DNA from: UBA8950 sp034411635
GTDB lineage: Bacteria; Chloroflexota; Anaerolineae; Anaerolineales; Villigracilaceae
Direction: 5' to 3'
Assembly: GCA_034411635.1 (NCBI GenBank)
Contig: DAOUML010000055.1
Location: 1 to 7,587 of the forward strand
Length of the DNA stretch: 7,587 nucleotides
Below, in pieces: positions 1-7,407 of this stretch. Positions within the stretch are counted from its first letter, which is position 1. Every line of letters begins with the position of its first letter. The notes under the pieces are model-generated. The model worked only from the letters and a program-made list of their open reading frames with translations, ran no database searches and was not told where the DNA came from. The translations under genes and the position numbers were made by a program.

Positions 1-1
1 C

Positions 2-334
2 GGAACCGGCTGGTTTGACAAAGAAGCCTGGCGCGGACAGGTCTCCTATCCCGAAAACCCGCTGCGCTCGATTGGCGAACTGAAAAAACTGCTCGACCTG
101 CTGCGCCAAAGTCTGCCAAACGTGACTGTGCCTACCATGCTCATCTACTCGCAGGACGATAAATACCTGCCGCTCGGCAGCCTGGCAAGTATGGAGTACA
201 TCTACGCCCACATCGGCGCAAGCCGCAAGGAAAAACTTGTTATCAGCGGCTCTGGTCATGTCATCCCGCGTGATGCCCGGCGCGAGCAGGTCTTCGCCGC
301 TGCCGCTGAATTCATCCAAAGCCTGCCGGAATAA
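2..334 (+). CDS. Carboxylesterase / alpha-beta hydrolase, C-terminal part (5' end outside window)
   Basis: The reading frame is open from the window edge to TAA at 332-334, giving the last 110 residues of a protein. It resembles the C-terminal half of Est30-type carboxylesterases and monoacylglycerol lipases, serine hydrolases that cleave short to medium-chain esters in the cytoplasm. Visible evidence: the stretch VPTMLIYSQDDKYLP (fragment residues 43-57) matches the strand and loop carrying the catalytic Asp, probably D53. SGSGHVIPRD (82-91) carries the catalytic His, H86, with the SGHVI pattern typical of this group. The nucleophile GxSxG elbow would lie upstream and cannot be seen. The internal ATG at 137 is not a credible start because homologous sequence continues upstream of it. 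The gene precedes the MFS gene by 62 bases on the same strand. The family is fairly sure; the substrate is unknown. Confidence 0.85.
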   Translation, partial: GTGWFDKEAWRGQVSYPENPLRSIGELKKLLDLLRQSLPNVTVPTMLIYSQDDKYLPLGSLASMEYIYAHIGASRKEKLVISGSGHVIPRDARREQVFAAAAEFIQSLPE

Positions 335-350
335 GCCACTCTTTTACCGC

Positions 351-399
351 CTCCACCCTCCATTCTCCATTCTCCACTCTCCATTCTCGATTCCCCATG
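351..399 (+). repeat. Heptad tandem repeat (CTCCATT-like) running into the MFS start codon
   Basis: Seven consecutive 7-base units can be read: CTCCACC, CTCCATT, CTCCATT, CTCCACT, CTCCATT, CTCGATT and CCCCATG. The last unit contains the ATG at 397-399. The tract is pyrimidine-rich on the plus strand and fills most of the 62-base gap between the esterase and MFS genes. It leaves no room for a Shine-Dalgarno sequence. The unit pattern is seen directly; any role (slippage-prone tract, leader for SD-independent initiation) is inference. Confidence 0.85.
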
Positions 400-1539
400 A
401 ACCCTTCCCTGCTCTGGCTGGCCGCCGCCCTGTTTACCTGGGGAATCGGCGAAAGCATGTACTTCTACTTTCAGCCGATCTATCTGCAACAACTCGGCGC
501 CGACCCGTTGACGATTGGCGGCATTCTCAGCATGGCTGGCGTTGCCATGACCGTGGCGCATATTCCGGCAGGCTATCTCGCCGACCGGATTGGCCGCCGT
601 CCCCTGCTGATTTTCGCCTGGTGTCTTGGAATTTTTTCGGCAATCGTGATGGCATCGGCCTCGAGCCTGTGGCCCTTTGTTACCGGCCTGTTATTGTATG
701 GGCTGACGGCTTTTGTGATGTCGCCACTAAACAGTTACGCCACCGCAGCCAGCGGAAATTGGAGCCTGGCGCGCACCCTGACGGTCATTTCGGCCTCGTT
801 CAATCTGGGCATGGTCATCGGGCCAACGCTTGGCGGCTGGATTGGAGAAACCTACGGCATCCGCAGCATCTATGCGGTTTCAGCAGTGATTTTTAGCATT
901 TCGACCATTTTTATTTTTCAAATCAAGCCCCAACCACGCGATACGGCTGAAAGCGATTCGCCGCCGCCTGGCCTGTTGAGCAATTATCGCTACTTTGGCT
1001 TTCTGGCCCTGGCTTTTGCGGTTACCTTTGCCACCTTTCTGGCCCATCCGCTCACGCCCAATTTCATGCAAAACGAACGCGGATTAACCCTCAGCCAGAT
1101 TGGCCTGCTCGGCACTTTGGGCGGCATAGGCAACGTGACAATCAGCCTGACGCTCGGCCAACTCAAAGCCCGCAGCGGGTATATTCTGGGCCAGATTTCA
1201 GTCTTCCTGTTCGCCCTGCTCATCTGGCAGGGAACCGGCATGGCGTTTTATGGATTAGCCTATTTTCTGTTTGGCGGCTTCCGGGCCGCCCGCGCGCTGG
1301 CAATTGCCCAGGTAAGGCCCCTTATTCACAAATCTCAAATGGGACTGGCCTACGGCGTGGCCGATACAATCCTCAACTCGACCCTGTTTCTGGCCCCGCT
1401 GCTGGCCGGATTTCTTTACCAAACCCAGCCCGACCTGATTTATCCTTTCGCAATGGGACTGCTGATTTTCACCGTTACAGCATCTCTGTTCTTTACCCCG
1501 CGCGAAGAACCTCCCGCCGCGCAACTGGAGCAAACATGA
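397..1539 (+). CDS. MFS transporter (12-TM, drug or metabolite efflux type)
   Basis: A 380-residue, very hydrophobic protein of normal length for a compact major facilitator superfamily permease, with about twelve predicted membrane spans in two halves. Motif A lies in the loop between TM2 and TM3: GYLADRIGRRPLL, residues 59-71, with the key G, D and RxGRR. A glycine-rich stretch, IGPTLGGWIG (131-140), resembles motif C of antiporters in TM5. A polar cytoplasmic loop at about 167-188 separates the halves, and LGQLKARSG (254-262) is a degenerate second-half copy of motif A. The start at 397 gives a complete TM1; the next Met (residue 21) would cut TM1. No Shine-Dalgarno precedes it; a heptad repeat abuts the ATG instead. 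The gene overlaps the following hydrolase gene by 4 bases. The substrate cannot be read from the sequence; proton-driven efflux or sugar/metabolite export are both possible. Confidence 0.92.
   Translation: MNPSLLWLAAALFTWGIGESMYFYFQPIYLQQLGADPLTIGGILSMAGVAMTVAHIPAGYLADRIGRRPLLIFAWCLGIFSAIVMASASSLWPFVTGLLLYGLTAFVMSPLNSYATAASGNWSLARTLTVISASFNLGMVIGPTLGGWIGETYGIRSIYAVSAVIFSISTIFIFQIKPQPRDTAESDSPPPGLLSNYRYFGFLALAFAVTFATFLAHPLTPNFMQNERGLTLSQIGLLGTLGGIGNVTISLTLGQLKARSGYILGQISVFLFALLIWQGTGMAFYGLAYFLFGGFRAARALAIAQVRPLIHKSQMGLAYGVADTILNSTLFLAPLLAGFLYQTQPDLIYPFAMGLLIFTVTASLFFTPREEPPAAQLEQT
1527..1530 (+). promoter_or_regulatory. Shine-Dalgarno of the MBL-fold gene, inside the MFS gene
   Basis: GGAG lies five bases before the ATG at 1536, within the last codons of the MFS gene. 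Together with the ATGA overlap it supports this start and coupled translation. Confidence 0.65.
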
Positions 1540-2177
1540 GCCTCGAAATTATCGCCTTCACCCTCGGCCCGGCCCACACCAACGCCTATCTGATCGCCGA
1601 CCCGCAGACCAGCGAAGCGGCGGTCATCGACCCATCCTGGGACGGGCATCTCATCCTGGCTGAAGCCCAAAAGCGCGGCTGGCGCATCGGCCACCTGTGG
1701 TACACCCACGCCCATTTCGACCACATCGGCGGGGCAGCCGCCATCGCCGACGCGCTTAATCCCTTGCCGCTGGTCGCCTTGCATCCAGATGGTCATACCT
1801 TGTGGCGTTCGGGCGGCGGCGCAAAGATGTTCGGCCTGACGATTGACCCCGGCCCCGAACCAGGCATCGATTTCACGCATGGTCAAATTCTGCAACTGGG
1901 AAGCAATCGCTTCGAGGTGCGCCACACCCCCGGTCATACCCCCGGCCACGTCGCGCTATACTGCGCGAGTGAAAAAATCTGTTTTTGCGGCGACCTGATT
2001 TTTGCCGGCTCCGTTGGGCGAACCGACCTGCCCGGCGGCAATTGGGACACGCTGGTTGCGAGCATCCGCGAACAAATTTACACATTGCCCGAAGAGACCC
2101 GCCTGCTCTCCGGGCATGGCCCTGAAACAACCGTCGGAGAAGAAAAAGTATCGAATCCTTTCGTTCAGGAGTTCTAA
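1536..2177 (+). CDS. MBL-fold metallo-hydrolase, short glyoxalase-II type (YcbL-like)
   Basis: A 213-residue cytoplasmic protein with the full metal site of the metallo-beta-lactamase fold: THAHFDH (residues 57-63; H58, H60, D62, H63), HTPGHTPGH (130-138; ligand H134), CGDLIFAGSVGRTDLPGG (151-168; bridging D153) and SGHGPET (192-198; ligand H194). The GRTDLPGG segment and ~210-residue length match the short glyoxalase-II-like branch (YcbL/GloB-related), which lacks the C-terminal substrate-binding domain of classical hydroxyacylglutathione hydrolase. These enzymes are thought to hydrolyse thioesters such as S-lactoyl-thiols or to act on related substrates. Whether this organism makes glutathione is not visible. 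The start codon overlaps the stop of the MFS gene (ATGA) and the permease gene starts 3 bases after its stop, so all three are probably co-expressed. The fold and metal site are near certain; the substrate is not. Confidence 0.93.
   Translation: MSLEIIAFTLGPAHTNAYLIADPQTSEAAVIDPSWDGHLILAEAQKRGWRIGHLWYTHAHFDHIGGAAAIADALNPLPLVALHPDGHTLWRSGGGAKMFGLTIDPGPEPGIDFTHGQILQLGSNRFEVRHTPGHTPGHVALYCASEKICFCGDLIFAGSVGRTDLPGGNWDTLVASIREQIYTLPEETRLLSGHGPETTVGEEKVSNPFVQEF
2168..2172 (+). promoter_or_regulatory. Shine-Dalgarno of the SLC13-type permease
   Basis: AGGAG sits eight bases before the ATG at 2181 and lies inside the last codons of the MBL-fold gene. It fixes the permease start and suggests coupled expression with the gene upstream. 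Confidence 0.75.
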
Positions 2178-2180
2178 GCG

Positions 2181-3962
2181 ATGACTTTTGAAATCGGGTT
2201 TGTGCTGGTGTTGATTCTGGTTGCAATCGTGCTGTTTGCAACCGAAAAACTACGCGTCGATGTCGTCGCCCTGCTGGTTTTGCTGACTTTAGCGATTAGC
2301 GGAATTGTGACTGCCGAGGAGGCTTTTAGCGGATTCGCCAGCCCGGCAGTTATCACAGTTTGGGCGGTCTACATCGTTTCTGCCGGGTTGTTCAAAACCG
2401 GCGTGGCCGATATTTTGGGCAAGCAAATCACCCGGATAGCCGGTCGCAGCGAACCGCGCCTGATTGCCATGATTATGCTGGCCTGCGGCACGATGTCTGC
2501 CTTTATGAACAATATTGGCGCGGTAGCCATCCTGCTACCGGCTGTGATGGGCATTGCCCGCCAATCACAAATTCCGGCCTCGCGCCTGCTCATTCCGCTG
2601 GCTTTTTCTTCGCTGATGGGCGGCAATATGACCCTGATTGGCACGCCACCCAATGTGCTGGCATCCAGCATGTTGATAGAGCGGGGATTGCCTGGTTTTT
2701 CCTTTTTTGATTACACCCCCACCGGAATTATTGTATTTTTATCTGGCGTGATTTATTTCGTTTTTATTGGCCGCCATCTGCTGCCCAGGCGCGAATCGCT
2801 TGAAAAAGTATCGCTCAACAACCTGCGCCAATATATCAGCGAGGTTCGCATTCCGGCAAATAGCATCCTGGCAGGCAAAACGCTCAGCCAGTCACAGTTA
2901 GGCGCGCGATACGACCTTTCGGTGCTGTCGATCATTCGCAGCGATAAAGTTAAGGTAGTGCCAATTCCTGATATTCTCATTCGCCCCAATGATCTGATCA
3001 TCATCGAAGGCACGGTTGAGCACCTGCTAAAAGCCAAAGAAGAATTGGGGTTTGTGATTGAATCGGAGCGCAAACTGGAATTTGAAGAAAAATTGGAAGA
3101 TAAAGACAACCATATCTTTGAAGCGACCATCTCACCACGGGCTTCGGTGGTGGGCAACAACCTGCGCGAAATTCTCTTCCGCGACCAATACGGCTTCACC
3201 GCCCTGGCCATCTGGCGGCATGGCGAAGTCATCACCGACCGTCTGCGCGATGTATGCCTGAAATTTGGCGACACCCTTCTGCTGCAAGGCTCGCGCCGCC
3301 GCATTGGCGCTTTGCAAGATAGCGGCGACTTTCTGGTGCTTGAACCGGTTGATCTGGAAGAACGGCGCAAAAACAAGATGCCCGTTGCCCTGGGAATTTC
3401 GGCCCTGGTGCTAATTCTCGCGACGATTGGCGGATTCAACATCGCCACTGCCATGCTGATTGGCGCAATCAGCATGGTGCTGACCGGCTGCCTGACGATG
3501 GATGAAGCCTACCAGAGCATTGTCTGGCGCAGCGTCTTCCTGATTGCCGGTATGCTGCCGCTCGGCATTGCCATGGAAAGCACCGGCACGGCCCGTTTCC
3601 TGGCAGATAATATTGTGAACTTGATGGGTTCCTTAGGCCCGTATGCTGTGCTGGCCGGCATTATGATTTTTGCCGGTCTGGTAACAGAGCCAATGTCAAA
3701 CGCCGCGGCAACCGTACTCATGGTGCCAATTTCAATCGACATCGCTCTCAGCCTGGGCGCAAGCCCGCAGGCTTTTGTACTGGCAACCGTCATCGGCGCA
3801 TCAACCAGTTTTCTGACCCCCGTCGGCCACCAGGCCAATGTGCTGGTGATGGGGCCGGGCGGTTATCGCTTTTTTGACTATACCCGTGTTGGCTTGTGGC
3901 TCAACATTCTGCTGATTGTTGTCACCCTGTTGGTTTTGCCCATTTTCTGGCCGTTGTTTTAA
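2181..3962 (+). CDS. SLC13/DASS-family anion permease with two central RCK_C (TrkA_C) domains
   Basis: A 593-residue inner-membrane protein of the divalent anion:sodium symporter type (SLC13/DASS, ion transporter superfamily). The N-terminal membrane half (about 1-203) carries SAFMNNIGAVAILLP (106-120) and GGNMTLIGTPPNVL (147-160). The C-terminal half (about 400-593) carries the inverted-repeat counterparts EPMSNAAATVLMVP (503-516) and STSFLTPVGHQANVL (551-565). These hairpin motifs form the substrate and sodium site in the family. Between the halves lie two soluble RCK_C domains, about 221-291 and 311-387, each with the pattern 'G xx L ... Y xx xx L xx I xR ... L xx GD xx L'. This architecture is known in bacterial and algal sulfate or other anion permeases such as the SAC1/SLT type. 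The RCK_C pair is usually taken as a regulatory or ligand-sensing unit. The start is supported by a good Shine-Dalgarno. It is the last gene before the terminator. Sulfate, dicarboxylate or another anion remain possible substrates. Confidence 0.92.
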   Translation: MTFEIGFVLVLILVAIVLFATEKLRVDVVALLVLLTLAISGIVTAEEAFSGFASPAVITVWAVYIVSAGLFKTGVADILGKQITRIAGRSEPRLIAMIMLACGTMSAFMNNIGAVAILLPAVMGIARQSQIPASRLLIPLAFSSLMGGNMTLIGTPPNVLASSMLIERGLPGFSFFDYTPTGIIVFLSGVIYFVFIGRHLLPRRESLEKVSLNNLRQYISEVRIPANSILAGKTLSQSQLGARYDLSVLSIIRSDKVKVVPIPDILIRPNDLIIIEGTVEHLLKAKEELGFVIESERKLEFEEKLEDKDNHIFEATISPRASVVGNNLREILFRDQYGFTALAIWRHGEVITDRLRDVCLKFGDTLLLQGSRRRIGALQDSGDFLVLEPVDLEERRKNKMPVALGISALVLILATIGGFNIATAMLIGAISMVLTGCLTMDEAYQSIVWRSVFLIAGMLPLGIAMESTGTARFLADNIVNLMGSLGPYAVLAGIMIFAGLVTEPMSNAAATVLMVPISIDIALSLGASPQAFVLATVIGASTSFLTPVGHQANVLVMGPGGYRFFDYTRVGLWLNILLIVVTLLVLPIFWPLF

Positions 3963-3969
3963 GATGGAA

Positions 3970-4020
3970 CCAAAAATAGGCTGTTGGGCGGTTTATGCCG
4001 CCTCAACAGCCTATTTTTGG
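3970..4020. terminator. Bidirectional intrinsic terminator between converging genes
   Basis: A long inverted repeat: the left arm 3970-3991 (CCAAAAATAGGCTGTTG then GGCGG) pairs with the right arm 3998-4020 with only one bulged base, leaving a six-base loop (3992-3997). About 22 base pairs form. The GC-rich inner part is flanked by A5/T5 outer arms, so each strand reads a GC-rich stem followed by a T run. It lies 8 bases after the permease stop and 14 bases beyond the end of the peptidase gene, as expected for a terminator shared by both transcripts. Confidence 0.93.
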
Positions 4021-4033
4021 ACATTTTACTTTT

Positions 4034-5194
4034 TTACTTTTCAATCAGTACGCGCGCAATTCGCTCGACCAGGTTGGTCACTTCTTCGAGTTTTTCAGCG
4101 CTCATGTTGTCGATGGTATCAAAGGGCTGGTGGGCCAGGTTGCGCGTGCCAACCGCGCCCAGAGCCAGGGCCGGAATGCCGCGAAAGGCAAACGTTGAGT
4201 GATTGCTTTCGGGCCAGGGTTCCACCCAAACGACAGCGGGGAAATCTGCCGCAATCAGACGGGCCTGCCTTTCGAGTTCGCCCGATTCGTCGAAAGCGGT
4301 AATGCTGTTTGCGCCGAGCAAGGTTCCGGCTCCGTCAAAATTAATCGCGCATTGGATGGACTGGAAGTAGGATTCAGCCCGCCGCAGGTACTCATCATCA
4401 CCCATGGGCAGATATTCCTCGCCATTGAAGGCGACCAGTTCCAGGCCGATGCCTGTCTCCAGTTTCGAGAGGCGTTCAGCCAGTTCCAGAAGGATTGCCA
4501 CGCCCCCGCCGTTGTCGCTTGCGCCGGGGGTGTTAATTTTTGTGTCGAAGTGGGCGCACAACACGAGGCGTTTTTTCGCCTTTGGTCTTATTCTCCCAAC
4601 AATGTTACGCGCCACTTCCTGACGGCGTTCGGCCTCGATGCGCAGGCGCGGGCTGGAGGTGGGGTTGCGCATCAGCCGGCGGGCGGCAGCGGGGGAAATG
4701 GTGGCGGCGGGCAGGTCGAGTTGCCAGTCTTCGGTCAGTTGGCCGTTGTAGTCGGTGGCGGTGGGCGGGGCGAGCAGAGCGGCGGGTTGCAATGATTCGA
4801 GGGTTTCGATAATCTTCTTTTCGTGGTCACCCAACAGAAACCAGGACTTCGGCGGCAGCGGCCAGCGGGCCAGGTCGCCGTAGAGTAGGAGAATTTTTCC
4901 TTTAACGGTGGCCTGTTCGAGTTCGGGCAGCGTTCCGGCAAAGGCCAACGGCGCGGTGACATCACAAGGCAGGGAGAAAGGATTTGCGGCGGCATCGAGT
5001 CGTTCGCCGTCCATCTCAAAAATGGTTTGCTGGCAATCCCAGGCAGTGCAGGGGTAGGGTTGCTCTTCGACCTGCCAGCCGGCGGCGCTGAGGGTGGCGG
5101 CAATGAAATCAGCCCCGGCCTGGTTGGCAGGAGAGCCAATCGGGCGGGGGCCGAGATTTGTGAGCGTGGTGAGGTGCTCGAGGAGTTTGGTCAT
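4034..5194 (-). CDS. M28-family zinc aminopeptidase with PA-like insert
   Basis: A 386-residue protein with the complete co-catalytic two-zinc site of M28 peptidases: AHFDT (H215, with D217 supporting), GASDNGGG (bridging D227), FNGEEY (catalytic base E259, ligand E260), NFDG (D287) and HQPFDTIDN (H355). The N-terminal part (1-75) starts with LGPRPIGSPAN, a common lead-in of the family. Residues about 76-180 look like a PA-type insert (VKGKILLLYGDL, then a LxPAA segment and LPAATISPAAARRLM). M28 enzymes remove N-terminal residues from peptides; some act on folate-type or other amides instead. No signal peptide or anchor is seen, so it is probably cytoplasmic, whereas many M28 enzymes are exported. 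The ATG lies three bases after the stop of rny, with no Shine-Dalgarno in the preceding 20 bases, suggesting re-initiation by ribosomes leaving rny. The gene ends just before the shared terminator. The family call is firm; the exact substrate is unknown. Confidence 0.92.
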   Translation of the reverse strand: MTKLLEHLTTLTNLGPRPIGSPANQAGADFIAATLSAAGWQVEEQPYPCTAWDCQQTIFEMDGERLDAAANPFSLPCDVTAPLAFAGTLPELEQATVKGKILLLYGDLARWPLPPKSWFLLGDHEKKIIETLESLQPAALLAPPTATDYNGQLTEDWQLDLPAATISPAAARRLMRNPTSSPRLRIEAERRQEVARNIVGRIRPKAKKRLVLCAHFDTKINTPGASDNGGGVAILLELAERLSKLETGIGLELVAFNGEEYLPMGDDEYLRRAESYFQSIQCAINFDGAGTLLGANSITAFDESGELERQARLIAADFPAVVWVEPWPESNHSTFAFRGIPALALGAVGTRNLAHQPFDTIDNMSAEKLEEVTNLVERIARVLIEK

Positions 5195-5197
5195 GGG

Positions 5198-6739
5198 TTA
5201 TTTGGCGTAATCTACCGCGCGGGTTTCGCGGATGACGGTGACTTTAATTTGGCCGGGGTATTGCATGGTTTCTTCGATTTTCTTGGCAATATCGCGGGCC
5301 AGGCGGGTGGAGGCCAGGTCGTCGATTTCTTCGGGGCGAACGATGATGCGTACTTCGCGCCCGGCCTGAATGGCGTAGGATTGGCTGACGCCCTCGAAGG
5401 AGTTTGCCATATCTTCAAGGGTGCGAATGCGTTTGATGTAGGCTTCCAGGTCTTCGCGCCTTGCGCCGGGGCGCGCGCCGGAAATGGCGTCGGCGGCTTC
5501 GGCGATAACGGCTTCGACGGTTTCCTGCTCCACTTCGTGGTGGTGGGCGGCGATGGCATTGACCACCAGCGGGTTGACGCCGTAGCGTTTGCAGAATTCC
5601 GCGCCCAGGGCGGCGTGGGTGCCTTCCTGGTTGTGATCCATGGCTTTGCCGATGTCGTGCAGGAAAGCGCCTTGTTTGGAAATCATCACATTGGCGCCCA
5701 GTTCAGCGGCCAGGATGCCGGCCAGTTTGGCGACTTCGACGGCGTGGGCCAGTTGGTTTTGGCCGTAGGAGGTGCGGTACTTCAGGCGGCCCATCATGCG
5801 CAAGATTTCGGGGTGCAGGCCGGCAATTCCGGCGTCGAAGGCGGCTTGTTCTCCGGCTTCGGCCATTACTTTTTCGACGGCTTTGGTCTCATCTTCAAGC
5901 ACTTTTTCGATGTAAGCCGGGTGAATGCGGCCATCGACGGTGAGCCGGGTGAGGGCGCGACGGGCAATTTCGCGGCGAACCGAGTCGAAGCACGAGATGG
6001 TGACGGCTTCGGGGGTGTCATCGACGATGACATCGACCCCGGCGGCTTGCTCAAAAGCGCGAATGTTGCGTCCATTGCGGCCTACGATGCGGCCTTTCAT
6101 CTCTTCGTTGGGCAGCGGCACGACGGAGGAGGTCACTTCGGAGACATGTTCGGATGCCACGCGTTGAATGGCATCGGCGATGAGGTGACGGGCGCGTTTT
6201 TCGCCTTCTTCGCGGGCTTCGGCCTCAACCTGGCGGATGATGCGGGCCATGTCGTTGCGGGCTTCTTGCTCTACTTCGGCGAGTAAAATCTGGCGGGCCT
6301 GTTCGCGGGGCATTTCGGCGATTTCTTGCAGTTTTTCAAATTGCTGTTCGTACAGTTTTTCGATTTCGTTGGCGCGTTTATCGACGGTGGATTGGCGTTT
6401 GTTGAGAACTTGTTCGCGCTGTTCAAAGCGTTCTACGCGGCCATCGAGTTCGGCGCGGCGGCGGTCTACGCGTTCTATTTCGCGGTTTAGTTCGGCGCGA
6501 CGTTGCTTGATGTCTTGTTCAGCCTCGCGGACAATTTGGGTGGCGCGATTGCGGGCATCTTTTTCAAGCGATTCGGCTTTATCGTTGGCCTTTTGGAGAA
6601 TACTTTGAGCATTGGCCTCTTCTTCGCGGCGGGCTTTTTCGGCGCGGGAGCGGCTGACATAATATCCGATTGCCAGGCCAGCAACCAGGCTAACCACCGC
6701 CAGGGTGATGATTAAAATCGGGGTTAAGAGATTATTCAT
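5198..6739 (-). CDS. rny: Ribonuclease Y
   Basis: A 513-residue protein of the usual RNase Y length and domain order. It is a membrane-anchored endoribonuclease that starts decay and processing of many mRNAs. Visible parts: an N-terminal membrane helix (about 7-27); a long, highly charged coiled coil rich in R, E, Q and A (about 30-190); a KH RNA-binding domain (about 205-270) with the GxxG loop in GRIVGRNGRNIRAFE (216-230); and an HD domain with H342, the HD pair H371-D372 in FLHDIGKAMDH, the AHHHE cluster (408-412) and the later D427. The C-terminus VIRETRAVDYAK is the near-invariant end of the family. The start codon overlaps the recX stop (ATGA), and a GAGG Shine-Dalgarno lies seven bases upstream. 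In Bacillus the neighbour downstream is a YmdB-type phosphodiesterase; here it is an M28 peptidase. Confidence 0.98.
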   Translation of the reverse strand: MNNLLTPILIITLAVVSLVAGLAIGYYVSRSRAEKARREEEANAQSILQKANDKAESLEKDARNRATQIVREAEQDIKQRRAELNREIERVDRRRAELDGRVERFEQREQVLNKRQSTVDKRANEIEKLYEQQFEKLQEIAEMPREQARQILLAEVEQEARNDMARIIRQVEAEAREEGEKRARHLIADAIQRVASEHVSEVTSSVVPLPNEEMKGRIVGRNGRNIRAFEQAAGVDVIVDDTPEAVTISCFDSVRREIARRALTRLTVDGRIHPAYIEKVLEDETKAVEKVMAEAGEQAAFDAGIAGLHPEILRMMGRLKYRTSYGQNQLAHAVEVAKLAGILAAELGANVMISKQGAFLHDIGKAMDHNQEGTHAALGAEFCKRYGVNPLVVNAIAAHHHEVEQETVEAVIAEAADAISGARPGARREDLEAYIKRIRTLEDMANSFEGVSQSYAIQAGREVRIIVRPEEIDDLASTRLARDIAKKIEETMQYPGQIKVTVIRETRAVDYAK

Positions 6740-7401
6740 GGTTCATCCTCATCTTCTTCTAAAAAATTATCTCCACCTGAAGGATGCGATTCCTGCCACA
6801 CCTGGCGGGTAACGGAAGCAAGCACCTCGTAGGAAAATCCGCGCCGGCCTAAAAAGCCGGTCATTTTTTTGCGGAAGTCCATCCAGTCCAGGCCATTTAA
6901 TTTGCGCTGGTGTTTGCGGGCGGCGCTCAGGGCCAGGGATTCTTCATCGGTGGTTGCATCAAGCGTTGTCTCAATAACCGATTCGTGTAAACCCTTTTGG
7001 CGCATTTCCATGCGCAGGACACGCCGTCCACGCGGACGGAAGGTGTTGCGGTTTTCAACCCAGGAGCGGGCAAAATCATGGTCGTTCAGCAAGCCAGCGT
7101 TTTGCAGTTTTTCCAGGGTAGTCTGAATAACTGTTTCGGGGATCTCGTGTTTTTCCAGGTTTTTGCGCGCTTCTTCGATGGAGCGCGCCCGGTAACTGAG
7201 AAAATGCAGGGATTTTTGCAGGGCCACTTCGCGGGCGTCTTCTTCCTGCAGGGCGGCAATTTTTTCTTCGCTCAGGCTTTGGCCCACTTGCAGCCAGGCC
7301 GCCACGATGCGCGCCAGTCCAAATGCGAATTGGTCATCAAGATAGAGATTAACCCGGTTTGGATTTTTCTTTTGCGCTTCGATTGCCGTTATTTTTCTCA
7401 T
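6736..7401 (-). CDS. recX: Regulatory protein RecX
   Basis: A 221-residue protein matching RecX, a small helical protein that binds RecA filaments and limits (in some species adjusts) recombination and the SOS response. Seen in sequence: the N-terminal lead ITAIEAQKKNPNRVNLYLDD (4-23), FAFGL (25-29), the first helical repeat with LSYRARSIEEARKNL (68-82), the hallmark LLNDHDFARSWVENR (104-118), RPRGRRVLRMEMRQKG (122-137), and the third repeat ending in FLGRRGFSYEVL (173-184). A short acidic tail (EEDEDEP) closes the protein. No recA lies within the window. The start ATG at 7401 gives a complete N-terminus, but it has no clear Shine-Dalgarno; a hairpin and a T run sit just upstream instead. The stop codon overlaps the rny start, so the two are translationally joined. 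Confidence 0.95.
   Translation of the reverse strand: MRKITAIEAQKKNPNRVNLYLDDQFAFGLARIVAAWLQVGQSLSEEKIAALQEEDAREVALQKSLHFLSYRARSIEEARKNLEKHEIPETVIQTTLEKLQNAGLLNDHDFARSWVENRNTFRPRGRRVLRMEMRQKGLHESVIETTLDATTDEESLALSAARKHQRKLNGLDWMDFRKKMTGFLGRRGFSYEVLASVTRQVWQESHPSGGDNFLEEDEDEP
6747..6750 (-). promoter_or_regulatory. Shine-Dalgarno of rny, inside the acidic tail of recX
   Basis: On the minus strand GAGG lies seven bases before the rny ATG. The purine-rich codons for the acidic C-terminus of RecX supply this site, so the RecX tail and the rny ribosome site share the same bases. Confidence 0.75.
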
Positions 7402-7407
7402 AAAAAC

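Noticed and set aside
351..399. CRISPR-like repeat array
   Set aside because: The units are only 7 bases, contiguous and without spacers, so it is a simple tandem repeat.
237..896. Open frame of 219 codons overlapping the esterase end and the MFS gene
   Set aside because: It is an out-of-frame shadow of two well-supported genes and shows no recognisable motif. The part over 340-396 merely translates the heptad repeat.
2753..3475. Open frame of 240 codons on the minus strand
   Set aside because: It is antisense to the central part of the SLC13-type permease. The product is Ser/Arg-rich with no family pattern.
1..3962. The esterase, MFS, MBL hydrolase and permease as a new defence or biosynthetic system
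   Set aside because: All four belong to common families, with no toxin, nuclease, recombinase or signature enzyme among them. Close packing alone does not make a system.
5027..6286. Long open frame of 419 codons on the plus strand
   Set aside because: It lies antisense to rny and the start of the peptidase gene. Its product is Gly/Ala/Phe/Asp-rich low-complexity sequence typical of the mirror frame of a GC-rich gene. The minus-strand genes have full conserved motifs.
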